Shown: positions 44,187 through 53,982, numbered from the stretch's first letter. The stretch is DNA of 64,000 nucleotides from an uncultured Prevotella sp. (GCA_947170725.1 CAMVUM010000004.1:85552-149551), one strand, 5' to 3'. Notes: a model not told the origin generated them from the letters alone. Numbers and translations are program-made.

Positions 44187-44775
44187 ACCGTTTGCCGTCC
44201 TGGCCTTGTCGCTTGCCGTTCTACAGCTGTGCTTCCTTCCGGCCTCATGGATGCTCAGCGTACTGCTTCCCGAGAGTGGGGTGCGCAGCCTGTTGGGCAG
44301 TGAGGGCGTGCGCTGGATGCTCGGGCGTTTCACCGACATGCTTGCCGGACGTCCTTTGGCCTGCCTTCTGTTGCTCTCGGTGGCCTGGGGGTGTGTCCGT
44401 ACGAGTGGCATATTGAAGATTTTCCGTCGTCATTCCGTGTTGCAGTATCGCGAGCGCATAGCCCTTGGTTTTGTTGTTTGTCTTTCGGTTGGCTATTCAG
44501 CCGTTTTGGCGTGGCTGACTCTCATGCCTAACGCCGTGCTGCTGAGTGCAACCGGCGCGCTATTCCCGTCACCGTTCAGCGCCTCGCTTATTCCGGTTCT
44601 TTCATTCGGGGCATGTCTCGTTTCAGTTGTCTACGGTATTGTTTCCGGACTTTTTCGTACTGTCACAGATGTCTATCGTTCATTATTTTGCGGTATAGCC
44701 ATGGTTTCACCGCTGTTCTTTCTCTACATCCTGCTAATCCAATTATATTATTCGGTCGTTTTTGTGATTGGATAA
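44176..44775 (+). CDS. Short AbgT-like membrane protein
   Basis: A 199-residue protein with about five hydrophobic segments. The segment LLPESGVRSLLGSEGVRWML followed by RFTDMLAGRPLACLLLLS resembles the N-terminal part of AbgT-family transporters (SLL..EGIRWML...F..FAPLG). AbgT proteins are about 500 residues, so this is less than half-length and lacks most substrate-binding helices. It may be a conserved small membrane partner of the upstream two-component system rather than a transporter. It overlaps the response-regulator gene by 11 bp, supporting an operon. Confidence in the AbgT relation is moderate. Confidence 0.65.
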   Translation: MKNKPFAVLALSLAVLQLCFLPASWMLSVLLPESGVRSLLGSEGVRWMLGRFTDMLAGRPLACLLLLSVAWGCVRTSGILKIFRRHSVLQYRERIALGFVVCLSVGYSAVLAWLTLMPNAVLLSATGALFPSPFSASLIPVLSFGACLVSVVYGIVSGLFRTVTDVYRSLFCGIAMVSPLFFLYILLIQLYYSVVFVIG

Positions 44776-44792
44776 AACCCCATTATTAGGTA

Positions 44793-44823
44793 TTGTGCGG
44801 TTCGTTTTTTACCGTTATCTTTG
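44793..44823 (+). promoter_or_regulatory. Flavodoxin promoter
   Basis: TTG (44793-44795), a 20-bp spacer and TATCTTTG (44816-44823) fit the Bacteroidetes promoter well. The start codon is 42 bp further on. Confidence 0.75.
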
Positions 44824-44865
44824 CATTTGTAAATCAGGCGATTAACATTAAAGATAAGATAAAGG

Positions 44866-45360
44866 ATGAATAAAACTATTGTAATTTACGGTTCGACCAC
44901 CGGCACTTGTCAGGCCATAGCCGAGGATATTGCCGGCCGGCTTGGTGTTGAGGCTGTCGACGTGCAGACTCTCGACGCAGGAGTGGTCGGCGGATACGAC
45001 ACTCTTGTGCTCGGCACATCCACTTGGGGTGCTGGCGATCTGCAGGACGATTGGTACGACGGACTCAGTGTCATGCAGTCATGCGACCTTTCCGGCAAGA
45101 CCATTGCCCTCTTCGGCTGCGGTGACGGCGAGTCTTATGGTGACACGTTTGTCAGCGCCATCGGAAAACTCTATGACGGCCTGAAGGACAGCGGAGCCCG
45201 CTTTGTTGGCTCTGTGGCCACTGACGGCTATTCTTTCAGTGACAGTGAGGCTGTTGTGGACGGCCGTTTCGTCGGCCTTCCGCTTGACGATGTCAATGAG
45301 CCCGACCTCACAGGCGCCCGCATAGGCGCTTGGGTGGAAGAGCTTAACGACTGTCTTTAG
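44866..45360 (+). CDS. fldA: Flavodoxin
   Basis: A 164-residue FMN-binding electron carrier. The phosphate-binding loop is VIYGSTTGTCQAIAEDIA near residues 6-23; the isoalloxazine-binding loops are LGTSTWGAGDLQDDWYD (Trp at the inner stacking position) and FGCGDGESYGDTF. The loop after DSGARFVGSVATDGYSFSDSEA is the insertion of long-chain flavodoxins. It has its own promoter and a terminator hairpin, and is thus monocistronic. Flavodoxins replace ferredoxin, often under iron limitation; no Fur site was identified. Confidence 0.96.
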   Translation: MNKTIVIYGSTTGTCQAIAEDIAGRLGVEAVDVQTLDAGVVGGYDTLVLGTSTWGAGDLQDDWYDGLSVMQSCDLSGKTIALFGCGDGESYGDTFVSAIGKLYDGLKDSGARFVGSVATDGYSFSDSEAVVDGRFVGLPLDDVNEPDLTGARIGAWVEELNDCL

Positions 45361-45407
45361 TTTGCTGAAAGATGATAATTCATAAAGTATTTGTTTAGTT
45401 TTTATGT

Positions 45408-45435
45408 GAAAGGCCGGCTGTGAAGTCGGCCTTTC
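45408..45435 (+). terminator. Flavodoxin gene terminator
   Basis: GAAAGGCCG (45408-45416) pairs with CGGCCTTTC (45427-45435), 48 bp after the stop codon. A short T-containing stretch follows. Confidence 0.75.
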
Positions 45436-45537
45436 GTTATGGTATAAGCGCATGTTCTGGTTCTTTCAGCTTGTACAACAAGGCATTGCCATATATATAT
45501 ATCAAAACATTAATAATCTTAGATTTCTTATCCGGCG

Positions 45538-45623
45538 GCAAACACCTGCTATAAACCTTGAAACGAGATGTTCGTGCTCTTCTGAACGAACATCTCGTTT
45601 CAAGGTTTATAGCAGGTGTTTGC
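45538..45623. repeat. 37-bp perfect inverted repeat between convergent genes
   Basis: Arms 45538-45574 and 45587-45623 are exact complements around a 12-base loop. It lies between the convergent flavodoxin and GH29 genes, 57 bp past the GH29 stop. It could be a long bidirectional terminator or the scar of a mobile palindrome. The surrounding 45361-45679 gap has no gene. Confidence 0.85.
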
Positions 45624-45679
45624 GAACAGCCATGTGAATGAATAGAACAACATGTTCTGGGACAACCATGTGCTCTATG

Positions 45680-47353
45680 TTATCTTATTTTCAGCACCGG
45701 AGCAATCGTGTTGACCTTTTCCGGCAGGGTGACGGTAAGCTTGCCGTCGGCTTGTGAGAACTTTACCTTGCCGTAGCCGAGCAGTTCTATTGATTTGATT
45801 TTCTCGCCGGCAAGGTTGCGGATGCTTACCGTCATGTTGTCGGGCCATGCGAGGGCTGTGGCGTAGATGATGTTGCCCTTGGCGGTGAAGCGGATTTCGT
45901 CGGCTCCGGCTTTGGTATATTGGCCGTCGTTGAATCCCTGAGCCTTGATGGCGATGTCGCTGTCAGCGATGGGGCCCTCACCGAAGACACGCCATGGCCG
46001 AGTGCCGACAATGCTCTCCTTGTTTACTTTCATCCACGCACCGAGCTCACGGAGTATGGCCTCTTCCTTCTCGTCGAACGTTCCGTCGGCCTTGAGCGGC
46101 ACGTTGAGCAGCATGTTGCCGTTTTTGCTCACGATGTCGACAAGCAGTTTCACCACCGTCGCGGCCGATTTATAGCGGTTACGTTCGTACGTCGAAGTGT
46201 TATAGTGCCAGTCGCCGAGACAGTTGCAGCACTGCCACGGCCGTTCCATAATCCTGTTAGGCGCTCCGCGTTCCACGTCCCAGACGAGAGCCTCCTTCTG
46301 TTCGTCGGTGAGAATCTTGCCGAACACAACTCCCGGGTCGGGTTTGCCTCCGTTCCTGACTCTTGTTGCGGTCTTCGTCTTCAGATGGCGGTTGTACATG
46401 TGGGCCGTAATCTTCATTCCCGCGTCGCTCACCGGGTAGAATGGCAGGACGGTGACGTCGAAGTAGATAAGGTCGGGCGAATAGCGGTTGATGGCGTCGA
46501 GTGTGCGGTTGTAGAAGTTGGTGATATATTCCTCTGTCGGTATCACGGCACCGTTGCCCCATCCCCATTGGCTGTGTATTCCATTGTTATCCCACATCTT
46601 GTCGCTCATGTCGTGGTTCTGCGCGTAGAGTTTCTGCGGGTCAAGCCCCTTCCACCATTTCTCCGTTCCGTCGGCGTTTGGGCGGTAGCCGTCCTCCTTT
46701 GTCAGCCATCCGTCATATTTCACACCGCGTTTCTCTCCCTTCAGGTCGAAACGGCGCGCCGGTTCATACCACATCCAGGCGTGGTCGGCATGGAACGATA
46801 TGCCGAAAGGCAGTCCGGCCTTTTTCGTTGCCGCAGCCCATTCGGCGAGGATGTCACGCCGCGGCCCGATGTTCATGGAGTTCCATTCCTGATATGGGCT
46901 GTCCCAGAGGTCGAAGTTGTCGTGATGGTTGCCAAGCACGAAGAAGTATTCGGCGCCAATCTCCTTGTAGAACTGCACAAGCTTTTCCGGTTCCCACTTC
47001 TCCGCCTTGAACAGCGGCAGCACGTCCTTGAAGCCGAATTCAGACGGGTGGCCGTAGTGTTTGAGATGGTGGTTATACTTGCCTGTTCCTTCCATATACA
47101 TCTCGCGGGCCATCCAGTCGCCTGAGCCTTCCACGCACTGCGGTCCCCAATGGGCCCAGATGCCGAATTTGGCGTTTTGGAACCATTCCGGTGTTTCATA
47201 TTGGCGCAGCGACTCCCAAGTCGGTTCAAACACGCCGTTTTCCATCGGTTCCTGCGCCTCGTTTACTTTCACCTGATACTCTTGTGCCTTGACTGTCGTT
47301 AAGACAATCAATAAGGCAGTGACGGCAGTCGCGGTACGAATAGTCTTACACAT
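45680..47353 (-). CDS. GH29 alpha-L-fucosidase, secreted
   Basis: 557 residues from the ATG at 47353, giving the signal peptide MCKTIRTATAVTALLIVLTT ending VKAQ. A Met ten codons earlier (47383) overlaps the upstream stop as ATGA and is an alternative; the farthest Met (47458) lies well inside the upstream gene. GH29 features: KFGIWAHWGPQCVEGSGDWM, LGNHHDNFDLWDSPY (His pair), GISFHADHAWMW, and PDLIYFDVTVLPFY with the probable nucleophile Asp. NGNMLLNVPLKADG is typical of the domain's end. A C-terminal beta-sandwich (about 470-557) follows. It releases L-fucose from glycans in the periplasm or outside. Confidence 0.92.
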   Translation of the reverse strand: MCKTIRTATAVTALLIVLTTVKAQEYQVKVNEAQEPMENGVFEPTWESLRQYETPEWFQNAKFGIWAHWGPQCVEGSGDWMAREMYMEGTGKYNHHLKHYGHPSEFGFKDVLPLFKAEKWEPEKLVQFYKEIGAEYFFVLGNHHDNFDLWDSPYQEWNSMNIGPRRDILAEWAAATKKAGLPFGISFHADHAWMWYEPARRFDLKGEKRGVKYDGWLTKEDGYRPNADGTEKWWKGLDPQKLYAQNHDMSDKMWDNNGIHSQWGWGNGAVIPTEEYITNFYNRTLDAINRYSPDLIYFDVTVLPFYPVSDAGMKITAHMYNRHLKTKTATRVRNGGKPDPGVVFGKILTDEQKEALVWDVERGAPNRIMERPWQCCNCLGDWHYNTSTYERNRYKSAATVVKLLVDIVSKNGNMLLNVPLKADGTFDEKEEAILRELGAWMKVNKESIVGTRPWRVFGEGPIADSDIAIKAQGFNDGQYTKAGADEIRFTAKGNIIYATALAWPDNMTVSIRNLAGEKIKSIELLGYGKVKFSQADGKLTVTLPEKVNTIAPVLKIR

Positions 47354-47379
47354 TGATATTATATAGTTATAGGTGATGT

Positions 47380-49866
47380 TCATTCGAATATCAGCTCGAC
47401 GGGGCCTGTCAGTCCCGACGGAAGCAATGGCGAGTCGGCTGTGAAGAACTTGAAGCATCCAACGGTCTTGCGGCCTTTCGATGGTCGCGGCGTCCCGTCA
47501 CGCAGCCAGTCGGGTATGGATTTCATGAAGCGTCCGGCAACTGGTGCTCCCGGTGCGTAGGTATATTGTAACGGCTCGGACCATTCGATGTCGTCCGGCT
47601 CATGCTCGTCTCCTATCATGCGGTTGGGCCACAGATTGGTCACGTCTATTTCTATTGTATTGACGCCCTTCTGCAGAGCTGGCGTTACGTCAAGCAGGAA
47701 AGGGGCTTTCCACATAACGGGGAATGTTTTTCCGTTGACGCGCACCGCCGCCATGTTCCTGACGTCTCCAAGGCTGAGCACGGCGCGCCGTCCGTTCAGC
47801 TGCTTCTTCTTCAGCGTCACGGTGCGGGTATAGGTGGCCGTGCCTGAGAAGTAGCGGATGTCGTCCGTCGGTGATGTTGTCCAATCGAAGAGCGTATCGG
47901 TCATGACAGCAGTCGGACCGTCGGGCGATGTCGGGAAAGAGATGGTCCAGCCATTGCTGATATTCACGGATGCTGCGGGAACGTCGCAGCGCTGTGTGAG
48001 CAGGGCGTTTTCTGACGGATTGGCTCCGGCGGCATACATATCGGCGGTCGGCGTCATAGGTTGCGGTCCGCAGATGACGAGGAAGCGCGAGCCGTTCGGC
48101 TCTATTGTGACGACGATGTTGTCTTTCTGCAGCTGTGCGGCCATCGTGACAGAGTAGGGGTCCCACAATTCCACGCTGCGGTCTCCGGCGAAGGCGGCTA
48201 TGCGGAGAGTGTCGGCGACAGTCTGTTCCGTCGGGTTGCAAAGGAAGATGATATCGTTGGCTCCGTCAGTGCGGCGGTAGGTTTTGAAGCGATCCGTCAA
48301 ACGGAGCTGGTCTTTGGCTGGCACACCGCGTTGCAACAGCGACTGGCAGCGCGCCATGTAGTCGAACAGCGCGCGTGCACCGCCCGCCTTCCACCATGTC
48401 TGCCCGGGCACAAAATGCGTGCCCCATATTCCAAATGACATTCCAGGTTCGACGTTTGGCCATGGATTGGCCGCACCGGCGTGGAGCATCATCCGGTTGA
48501 CACCGGTGCAGAAAGCCCGGTCGCATATCGGTTTGAGCGAATGCGGACCGTCCTGCCATGCGTGGAGCGGCCAGCATGTGAAGGCCTCGGCCACAAGCAT
48601 GCCGCGCTGGGTGTTGCGCATCACTTTCTCATGGCCGGCCATGTCCTTCCATCCCCAGTTGGGTTTTACCCAGAATTCGGTGGCAACGATGGCGTTCGGC
48701 GACTCTTTCAGAATCTTATAGATGTCGAGCACGCGGAACGGCTTCTGTCCGCCAGTGCCGTAAGGTTCGATGAGCAGCTTCATTCCCGGCGTGCGTTCGG
48801 CCAGTTCGGCCATGTAGCCGTAGTAATTTTCGGCGAAGAGCGACGTCAGCACGTCGGTGAAATCCTTTTTGAACCGTGAATCATCTTCCTTGTTCCCGAT
48901 TACGGCGCGCCCGGCGATAGATGGCAGATAAGGAATGAGACTGTAGCCTTTACGCGAACGGAACTCGTCCGGCAGAACGACGCTCCAGTCCTGTCCTCCG
49001 GCCTCGTAGCTGTCAATCTCGATGCGGTTGAACGTCTTGCCGGCCATATCTCCGGCCAAGTCAATGAGCATCTGCGGATAGCCGTCCCAAAAGTGTTTCA
49101 CGGCTTCGCGGCGCATCTTGTCACATTCCAGTCCCTGACCCGATACAGGTGCCTGCGCGTGGTTGGTCTTTCCGTTGGTTGTGTGGCCGAAGCGCAACAT
49201 CGCGGTGTGAGTTTTCAATACATCCGCTATCTGTCGTGGAACGGTCAAGGCCCCGTCTGCCGTCATATATTGAGTCAGGTCGATGATGTCGTCCTTGCTG
49301 ACGGTAGAATCGGCGGGCATGGCCAGCACGGCAATGTCTTCATAATAGTCATATTTCGGATCGACGTTGGGACGGGGGAGTCGTACCGTTTTTCCTTTCT
49401 TTATTTTTTGAATATCCTCAGCTTTCAGCCGTATTTCGGAGAACACGAGCTTCTGCATTGAATATTCAGGCGTTACATTTCCGTATGCGCTCGACGACCA
49501 TCCCGGACAGTTGTGCGTGCCGAAACTCAGCCCCAGCCGCCTGCACTCCTCCATCGCCCAACGCATCATCGTTTTCCACTTATCGCTGCCAATGGCGCAT
49601 GTCGGGTCGCCGACAAGGCTCTGCATCTCACCGCCAATCTGGAAGTTCTGAACTCCGGCCAGCCCTGTGGCCTTAAACGCCTCAAGGTCTTTGGTTATGC
49701 CCTCCTTTGTTACGAGTCCGTCCATCCATTGCCAGATGATGAGCGGACGGTTTTCGTCAGTGGGGTTGAGAAAACCGTCCCTGTATGGCGTTTGTGCGCT
49801 GGCGGTGACAGGCATGCCGGCTATGAGCATGGCAGCCATTGATAGATATTTCCTTATTATGTTCAT
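47380..49866 (-). CDS. GH106-like glycosidase (alpha-L-rhamnosidase family), secreted
   Basis: 828 residues with a signal peptide (MNIIRKYLSMAAMLIAGMPV, then TASAQ). The N-terminal region PLIIWQWMDGLVTKEGITKD, GLAGVQNFQIGGE and SFGTHNCPGWSSSAYGN matches the GH106 pattern (W.WMNG.I...I..DL, NCPGWS). FNRIEIDSYEAGGQDW and LLIEPYGTGGQKPF supply candidate catalytic acidic residues. A C-terminal galactose-binding-like sandwich lies near 640-800 (VRNMAAVRVNGKTFPVMWK). GH106 enzymes remove alpha-L-rhamnose from pectin-type glycans. Placed between two fucosidase genes, its substrate in this operon is likely a branched fucose/rhamnose-bearing glycan (inference). Confidence 0.85.
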   Translation of the reverse strand: MNIIRKYLSMAAMLIAGMPVTASAQTPYRDGFLNPTDENRPLIIWQWMDGLVTKEGITKDLEAFKATGLAGVQNFQIGGEMQSLVGDPTCAIGSDKWKTMMRWAMEECRRLGLSFGTHNCPGWSSSAYGNVTPEYSMQKLVFSEIRLKAEDIQKIKKGKTVRLPRPNVDPKYDYYEDIAVLAMPADSTVSKDDIIDLTQYMTADGALTVPRQIADVLKTHTAMLRFGHTTNGKTNHAQAPVSGQGLECDKMRREAVKHFWDGYPQMLIDLAGDMAGKTFNRIEIDSYEAGGQDWSVVLPDEFRSRKGYSLIPYLPSIAGRAVIGNKEDDSRFKKDFTDVLTSLFAENYYGYMAELAERTPGMKLLIEPYGTGGQKPFRVLDIYKILKESPNAIVATEFWVKPNWGWKDMAGHEKVMRNTQRGMLVAEAFTCWPLHAWQDGPHSLKPICDRAFCTGVNRMMLHAGAANPWPNVEPGMSFGIWGTHFVPGQTWWKAGGARALFDYMARCQSLLQRGVPAKDQLRLTDRFKTYRRTDGANDIIFLCNPTEQTVADTLRIAAFAGDRSVELWDPYSVTMAAQLQKDNIVVTIEPNGSRFLVICGPQPMTPTADMYAAGANPSENALLTQRCDVPAASVNISNGWTISFPTSPDGPTAVMTDTLFDWTTSPTDDIRYFSGTATYTRTVTLKKKQLNGRRAVLSLGDVRNMAAVRVNGKTFPVMWKAPFLLDVTPALQKGVNTIEIDVTNLWPNRMIGDEHEPDDIEWSEPLQYTYAPGAPVAGRFMKSIPDWLRDGTPRPSKGRKTVGCFKFFTADSPLLPSGLTGPVELIFE

Positions 49867-49875
49867 ACTTCAGCT

Positions 49876-52404
49876 TCATTTGACATCTACGGTTATTGTC
49901 TGTCCGGCTGTTGTCTCGACGTCATATTCATAGACTTCGTGCAGCGGCTGGACGGTGATGCGTGCCTGTTCGCTGATCATGGGGCGTAGCGTTGGTTGCT
50001 GGCCATAGAACGGATTGGGGTTGTCGCCTTTTGATTTAGCCGGGAGATTGAGCGGAGTGTATGAGCGTAGGCGGAGTCGGCCGCCGATGGTGCTTCTGAT
50101 TACGGCAGAGACAAGACGGCCGTCATGCCATACCATATTGTCAACGACGAATCCGCCACGTGCGCAGAGTCCGCCGACTTCACCGTCGCTCCATGCTGAA
50201 GGCAGGGCAGGCAGGAGGTGGAGCGCACCGTCATGGCTTTGGATAAGCATCTCGGCAATACCGGTGGTGCAACCGAAGTTGCCGTCAATCTGGAACGGCG
50301 GATGGGCGTCGAAGAGATTGGGATAGGTGCCGCCGCCTTGGCCCTTTTGGTTCTCAGGACTGACGTAGGTCAGCTGGTTCTTTATCAGCCGATAGGCATG
50401 ATCTCCGTCGAGCATGCGCGCCCAGAAGCACACTTTCCATCCCATTGACCAGCCCGTAGACGGGTCGCCGCGCTGGATGAGCGTATTGCGGGCGGCTTCG
50501 AAGAGCACCGGCGTGCGGTAGGGCGAAATCTGCTGACCGGGATAGAGGCCCCAAAGATGGGATATGTGGCGGTGGTGGTCGGTGGGTGTGTCCCAGTCTT
50601 CAAACCACTCCTGTAGCTGACCGTAGCGTCCTACCTGCATCGGCGGCAGACGGCGGCGCAGATGGGCCAGTGTGTCGGCGAAGGCGCTATCGCGTGATAG
50701 TGTGCGGGCTGCTTCTATGACATTGGAGAAGAGGTCGGTGACGAGCTGGTTGTCCATCGTTATACCGGCATATAGGTTCGCTTTCGGCATGTTCTTGACG
50801 GAGCGCGGACGGTTTTCGGGCGAGTTTGACGGTGTTACAACGAGATAGCCCGTGCGCGGGTCCTCAACGAGGAAGTCGACGAAGAACTCGGCTGCGCCGC
50901 GCATTACGGGATAGGCCTGTTCGAGAAACTGACGGTTGCCGGTGTAGAGATAGTGCATCCACAGATGCTGGCAGAGCCATGCACCGCCCGATGGCCAGAT
51001 TCCGCAGTAGGCGTAGTCGAGGGCGCCAGTGATGCGCCACAGGTCACTGTTGTGATGACAAACCCATCCACGGCAGCCATACATCCGCGATGCGGTCTCG
51101 GCGCCGCTTTCACTCAGTTCGCTGACCATCCGCAGCAGCGGTTCGTGAAGTTCGCTGAGATTAGTCACCTCGGCAGGCCAGTAGTTCATCTCGGTGTTGA
51201 TGTTGGTCGTATAGTTGCACGACCATGCCGGTGACGTTTTGTCGTTCCACTTACCCTGAAGATTGGCGGCCTGACATCCGGGCTGCGAGCAAGAGATCAG
51301 CAGATAGCGGCCGAACTGGAAGTAGAGAGCTTCAAGATGAGGGTCGGTGCCTGTGGCATATTCGCGTATGCGGCGGTCGATGGGCTTCTGCGTCTGGGCG
51401 TTTTCACCGAGGTTGAGGCTCACGCGTCCGTATTGGCTCCGGTAGCGGGCTATGTGACTGCTGCGGGCCTTGTCATAGCGTGTGGCGGCGGCTTTCAGCG
51501 CCTTGGCATTTCGGCTGTAAGGGTCGGCGGTCAGTTCCTTATAACTTGTGAAATTGGTTGCCATGGCGATATAGACGGTCACTTCCGATGCTCCTGTGAC
51601 CGTGATCGCCGTGTCGGCCGGGGCGACGCTTCCGCCGCGCTGGGCCACTTTCATGTCGGCGCAGTAGCGGACACGCCCCTCGACTTTCGGCTTGCCTTCG
51701 GTCGTACCTTCAAGTCGCAGCATGTCACGGCCGATGGTCTTGACCTCGGGCGACGGCATAGGTGTCGAGTATGTCAGTCGGCAGTTGATGGAACGTGGCT
51801 TCGACGACGTGATGCGTATGCGGATCAGACCGTCAGTCAGCGAGGCAAAGGCTTCCTCACGATATTCCACACCGCCGACTTTATAGCTTGTTGTGGCGAT
51901 GGCATGGTCGATGTCCAGTTCGCGGCGATAGTCGGTGACGCTGCCGTTGCGGCCGGAATATGTGATGTTGAGACTGCCCACGGTCTGATAAGGCATTTCC
52001 CTGCCGACGGGAGATATGACACACTCCTGGCCGATGCGCTCGGCCTCGTCGCTCCGTCCCTCGAAAATCAGACGGCGCATCTCGGGCAGGGCCTTCAGTC
52101 CCTTCGGATTGTAGTTTGAATACGGCTGTCCGGCCGAAACAGTCTCTTCGTTGAGCTGATAGCGCGAGCTGTCCGTGCCGCCGAATATCATAGCCGCCAC
52201 ACGACCGTTGCCAATTGGCAAGGCCTCTTCCCAATAGTCGGCGGGTCGGTCGAACCACAGCAGATAAGGGCTGTGGCTGTCGGATGAGGATTTACTTACG
52301 TCTGTGGCTTTTTTAACCGATGCGGAGGAGGTCGTCATCGGCGGACAGGCCCCGGAGGTGATGCAGAAGAGCATCAATGTAACTGTGATTAACAGATGTT
52401 TCAT
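49876..52404 (-). CDS. GH95 alpha-L-fucosidase (1,2-alpha type), lipoprotein or secreted
   Basis: 842 residues from the ATG at 52404 ([20 protein letters not shown]), rather than the Met four codons earlier; Cys-20 may be lipidated although the lipobox is not ideal. The N-terminal beta-domain begins [20 protein letters not shown] with RVAAMIFGG. The catalytic alpha/alpha barrel shows [19 protein letters not shown] (the two Asn), [10 protein letters not shown] (catalytic Glu region) and [18 protein letters not shown] (Asp). GH95 enzymes cleave terminal alpha-1,2-fucose, or alpha-L-galactose in some members. First gene of the glycosidase operon; the GH106-like gene follows after 9 bp. Confidence 0.93.
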   Translation of the reverse strand: MKHLLITVTLMLFCITSGACPPMTTSSASVKKATDVSKSSSDSHSPYLLWFDRPADYWEEALPIGNGRVAAMIFGGTDSSRYQLNEETVSAGQPYSNYNPKGLKALPEMRRLIFEGRSDEAERIGQECVISPVGREMPYQTVGSLNITYSGRNGSVTDYRRELDIDHAIATTSYKVGGVEYREEAFASLTDGLIRIRITSSKPRSINCRLTYSTPMPSPEVKTIGRDMLRLEGTTEGKPKVEGRVRYCADMKVAQRGGSVAPADTAITVTGASEVTVYIAMATNFTSYKELTADPYSRNAKALKAAATRYDKARSSHIARYRSQYGRVSLNLGENAQTQKPIDRRIREYATGTDPHLEALYFQFGRYLLISCSQPGCQAANLQGKWNDKTSPAWSCNYTTNINTEMNYWPAEVTNLSELHEPLLRMVSELSESGAETASRMYGCRGWVCHHNSDLWRITGALDYAYCGIWPSGGAWLCQHLWMHYLYTGNRQFLEQAYPVMRGAAEFFVDFLVEDPRTGYLVVTPSNSPENRPRSVKNMPKANLYAGITMDNQLVTDLFSNVIEAARTLSRDSAFADTLAHLRRRLPPMQVGRYGQLQEWFEDWDTPTDHHRHISHLWGLYPGQQISPYRTPVLFEAARNTLIQRGDPSTGWSMGWKVCFWARMLDGDHAYRLIKNQLTYVSPENQKGQGGGTYPNLFDAHPPFQIDGNFGCTTGIAEMLIQSHDGALHLLPALPSAWSDGEVGGLCARGGFVVDNMVWHDGRLVSAVIRSTIGGRLRLRSYTPLNLPAKSKGDNPNPFYGQQPTLRPMISEQARITVQPLHEVYEYDVETTAGQTITVDVK

Positions 52405-52482
52405 GATGAAAAACAAAGATAGGTTTATATGATTGTCTGAGATAAATTCCGGCGTTGATTCAGCTGGACCAATCTATGTTTG

Positions 52483-52490
52483 CAAAGTTA
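52483..52490 (-). promoter_or_regulatory. -7 box of the glycosidase operon
   Basis: The minus strand reads TAACTTTG, about 79 bp upstream of the GH95 start. A second match (TATCTTTG, 52414-52421) is closer but would leave almost no leader, so it is less likely. Confidence 0.55.
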
Positions 52491-52685
52491 TAGTTTTTAG
52501 AGGCAAAAGCCATTCCTTTGTGACTATGATTTATGATATTCTCCCTCGTTTTTTGTTGGACGTGTAGATTGGTGAAAGGATGTGTTGTCACTTTTGATTG
52601 TGTTGTAAGGTTTCAAGTTCCCTATCTTCGGAAGCTTTTGTTGCTTATATATTCGGAAACATTCGTTTGTTCCATTGATTTTTCG

Positions 52686-52693
52686 TACTTTTG
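52686..52693 (+). promoter_or_regulatory. Possible -7 box for the epimerase gene
   Basis: TACTTTTG fits TAnnTTTG, 70 bp upstream of the start codon. The rest of the 52405-52763 gap is AT-rich and without a gene. Confidence 0.5.
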
Positions 52694-52763
52694 GGGCAAA
52701 GTTGGCGTGATTTGCAGAAAACAGCTGCTTATTATGTCACATGGAGATAAAAGGTGAAAGAAC

Positions 52764-53873
52764 ATGGATGATAATATGAAACCAATAAGCAATATTTGTA
52801 TCGTAGCGGGTGCACGCCCCAATTTCATCAAGGTGGCCCCCATCGTACGGGCCATCGCCAAGGCTCGTGAAGAGGGTTCGAAAATGAGTTGCAGTCTTGT
52901 CTATACAGGTCGGGCGGACGACCCTACGCTGGAACAGTCGCTTTTTGACGACCTACGGATAGCCCGTCCCGACGTATGTCTTGGTGTCGACTGCATCAGT
53001 CTCAACGAGCTGACGGGACGCGTGATGGGTGAGTTTGAGGCATATCTCGATGCACACGCAACGGATGTAGTCATCGTCGTGGACGACCTCGCGTCAACAA
53101 TGGCCGTGGCCATCGTTACGAAGAAGCGCGGTGTGAGACTGGCACATCTTGTGGCTGGCACACGTTCGTTTGACATAACCATGCCAAAGGAAATCAACCG
53201 ACTTGTCATCGATGGACTCAGCGACCTGCTTTTCACGGCCGGTTCTGGGGCATGCACGGTCGTTTCACGCGAGGGGGCAGACCTCTCTCAGGTCTATATG
53301 GTCGGCAATATCCTCATGGACACGCTCCGTTTCAATCATGAAAGGCTTTGCCGTCCGGCCATTGTCGATGAAATTGGATTGACGGATGGCCGGTATATCG
53401 TTTTCACGCTCAATCGCCGCGCCCTGATGGCCGACCGTGAGAATCTGCGCCGGATGCTTGGGGCTATGCTCGCTGCCGCCGGTGATGTTCCCGTGGTGGC
53501 CCCGTTGCGTGGCGAGGCCCGACGGGTTGTCGAAGAACTGCTGCCGGAAGGCGCCGGCGGATTCCATCTGTCCGGACCGCTGTCTTATCTTGAATTCGGA
53601 TGGCTGGCCGCCCATGCCTGCGGTGTGGTCACAGACTCGGGAAACGTGGCGGAAGAAGCGACGTTCAACGGAGTGCCCTGCATAACGCTCAACAGCTATA
53701 CGGAACATGCCGAGACGGTTACCGTCGGCTCGAATGTGCTCGTCGGCGAGGATGCCGCAAGGCTCGGCGAGGCCGTCGGCGATATGGTCGGAGGCCGCTG
53801 GAAGAAATGCGGTCTGCCGGACAGATGGGACGGACGGACAGCCGACAGAATAATAAGGATATTGTCATTATGA
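52764..53873 (+). CDS. wecB: UDP-N-acetylglucosamine 2-epimerase (non-hydrolysing type)
   Basis: A 369-residue GT-B-fold epimerase interconverting UDP-GlcNAc and UDP-ManNAc. Motifs: CIVAGARPNFIKVAPIVRAI at the N-terminus, VYTGRADDPTLEQSLFDD, HLVAGTRSFDITMPKEINRL (family usually H.EAGLRS), and TDSGNVAEEATFNGVPCIT (usually TDSGG.QEEA), ending ERPE-like SYTEHAETVTVGSNVLVG. HLVAGTRS in place of HVEAGLRS and SGNVAEEA in place of SGGIQEEA are notable substitutions near the active site, so activity or substrate may differ. Met-5 is an alternative start. Monocistronic by position. Confidence 0.82.
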   Translation: MDDNMKPISNICIVAGARPNFIKVAPIVRAIAKAREEGSKMSCSLVYTGRADDPTLEQSLFDDLRIARPDVCLGVDCISLNELTGRVMGEFEAYLDAHATDVVIVVDDLASTMAVAIVTKKRGVRLAHLVAGTRSFDITMPKEINRLVIDGLSDLLFTAGSGACTVVSREGADLSQVYMVGNILMDTLRFNHERLCRPAIVDEIGLTDGRYIVFTLNRRALMADRENLRRMLGAMLAAAGDVPVVAPLRGEARRVVEELLPEGAGGFHLSGPLSYLEFGWLAAHACGVVTDSGNVAEEATFNGVPCITLNSYTEHAETVTVGSNVLVGEDAARLGEAVGDMVGGRWKKCGLPDRWDGRTADRIIRILSL

Positions 53874-53982
53874 CGCTTTTTTTAAGTGAAAATTTCATAT
53901 CATTGCCAAGTAAAAGTGCTAAAGCGATGACGGCATTGGCGGCAAATCAATCTATGAGATAAAACGTAACTAACTATCAACA

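Noticed and set aside
45920..47125. 401-residue plus-strand ORF
   Set aside because: Antisense to the GH29 fucosidase; no recognisable domain and codon pattern mirrors the real gene.
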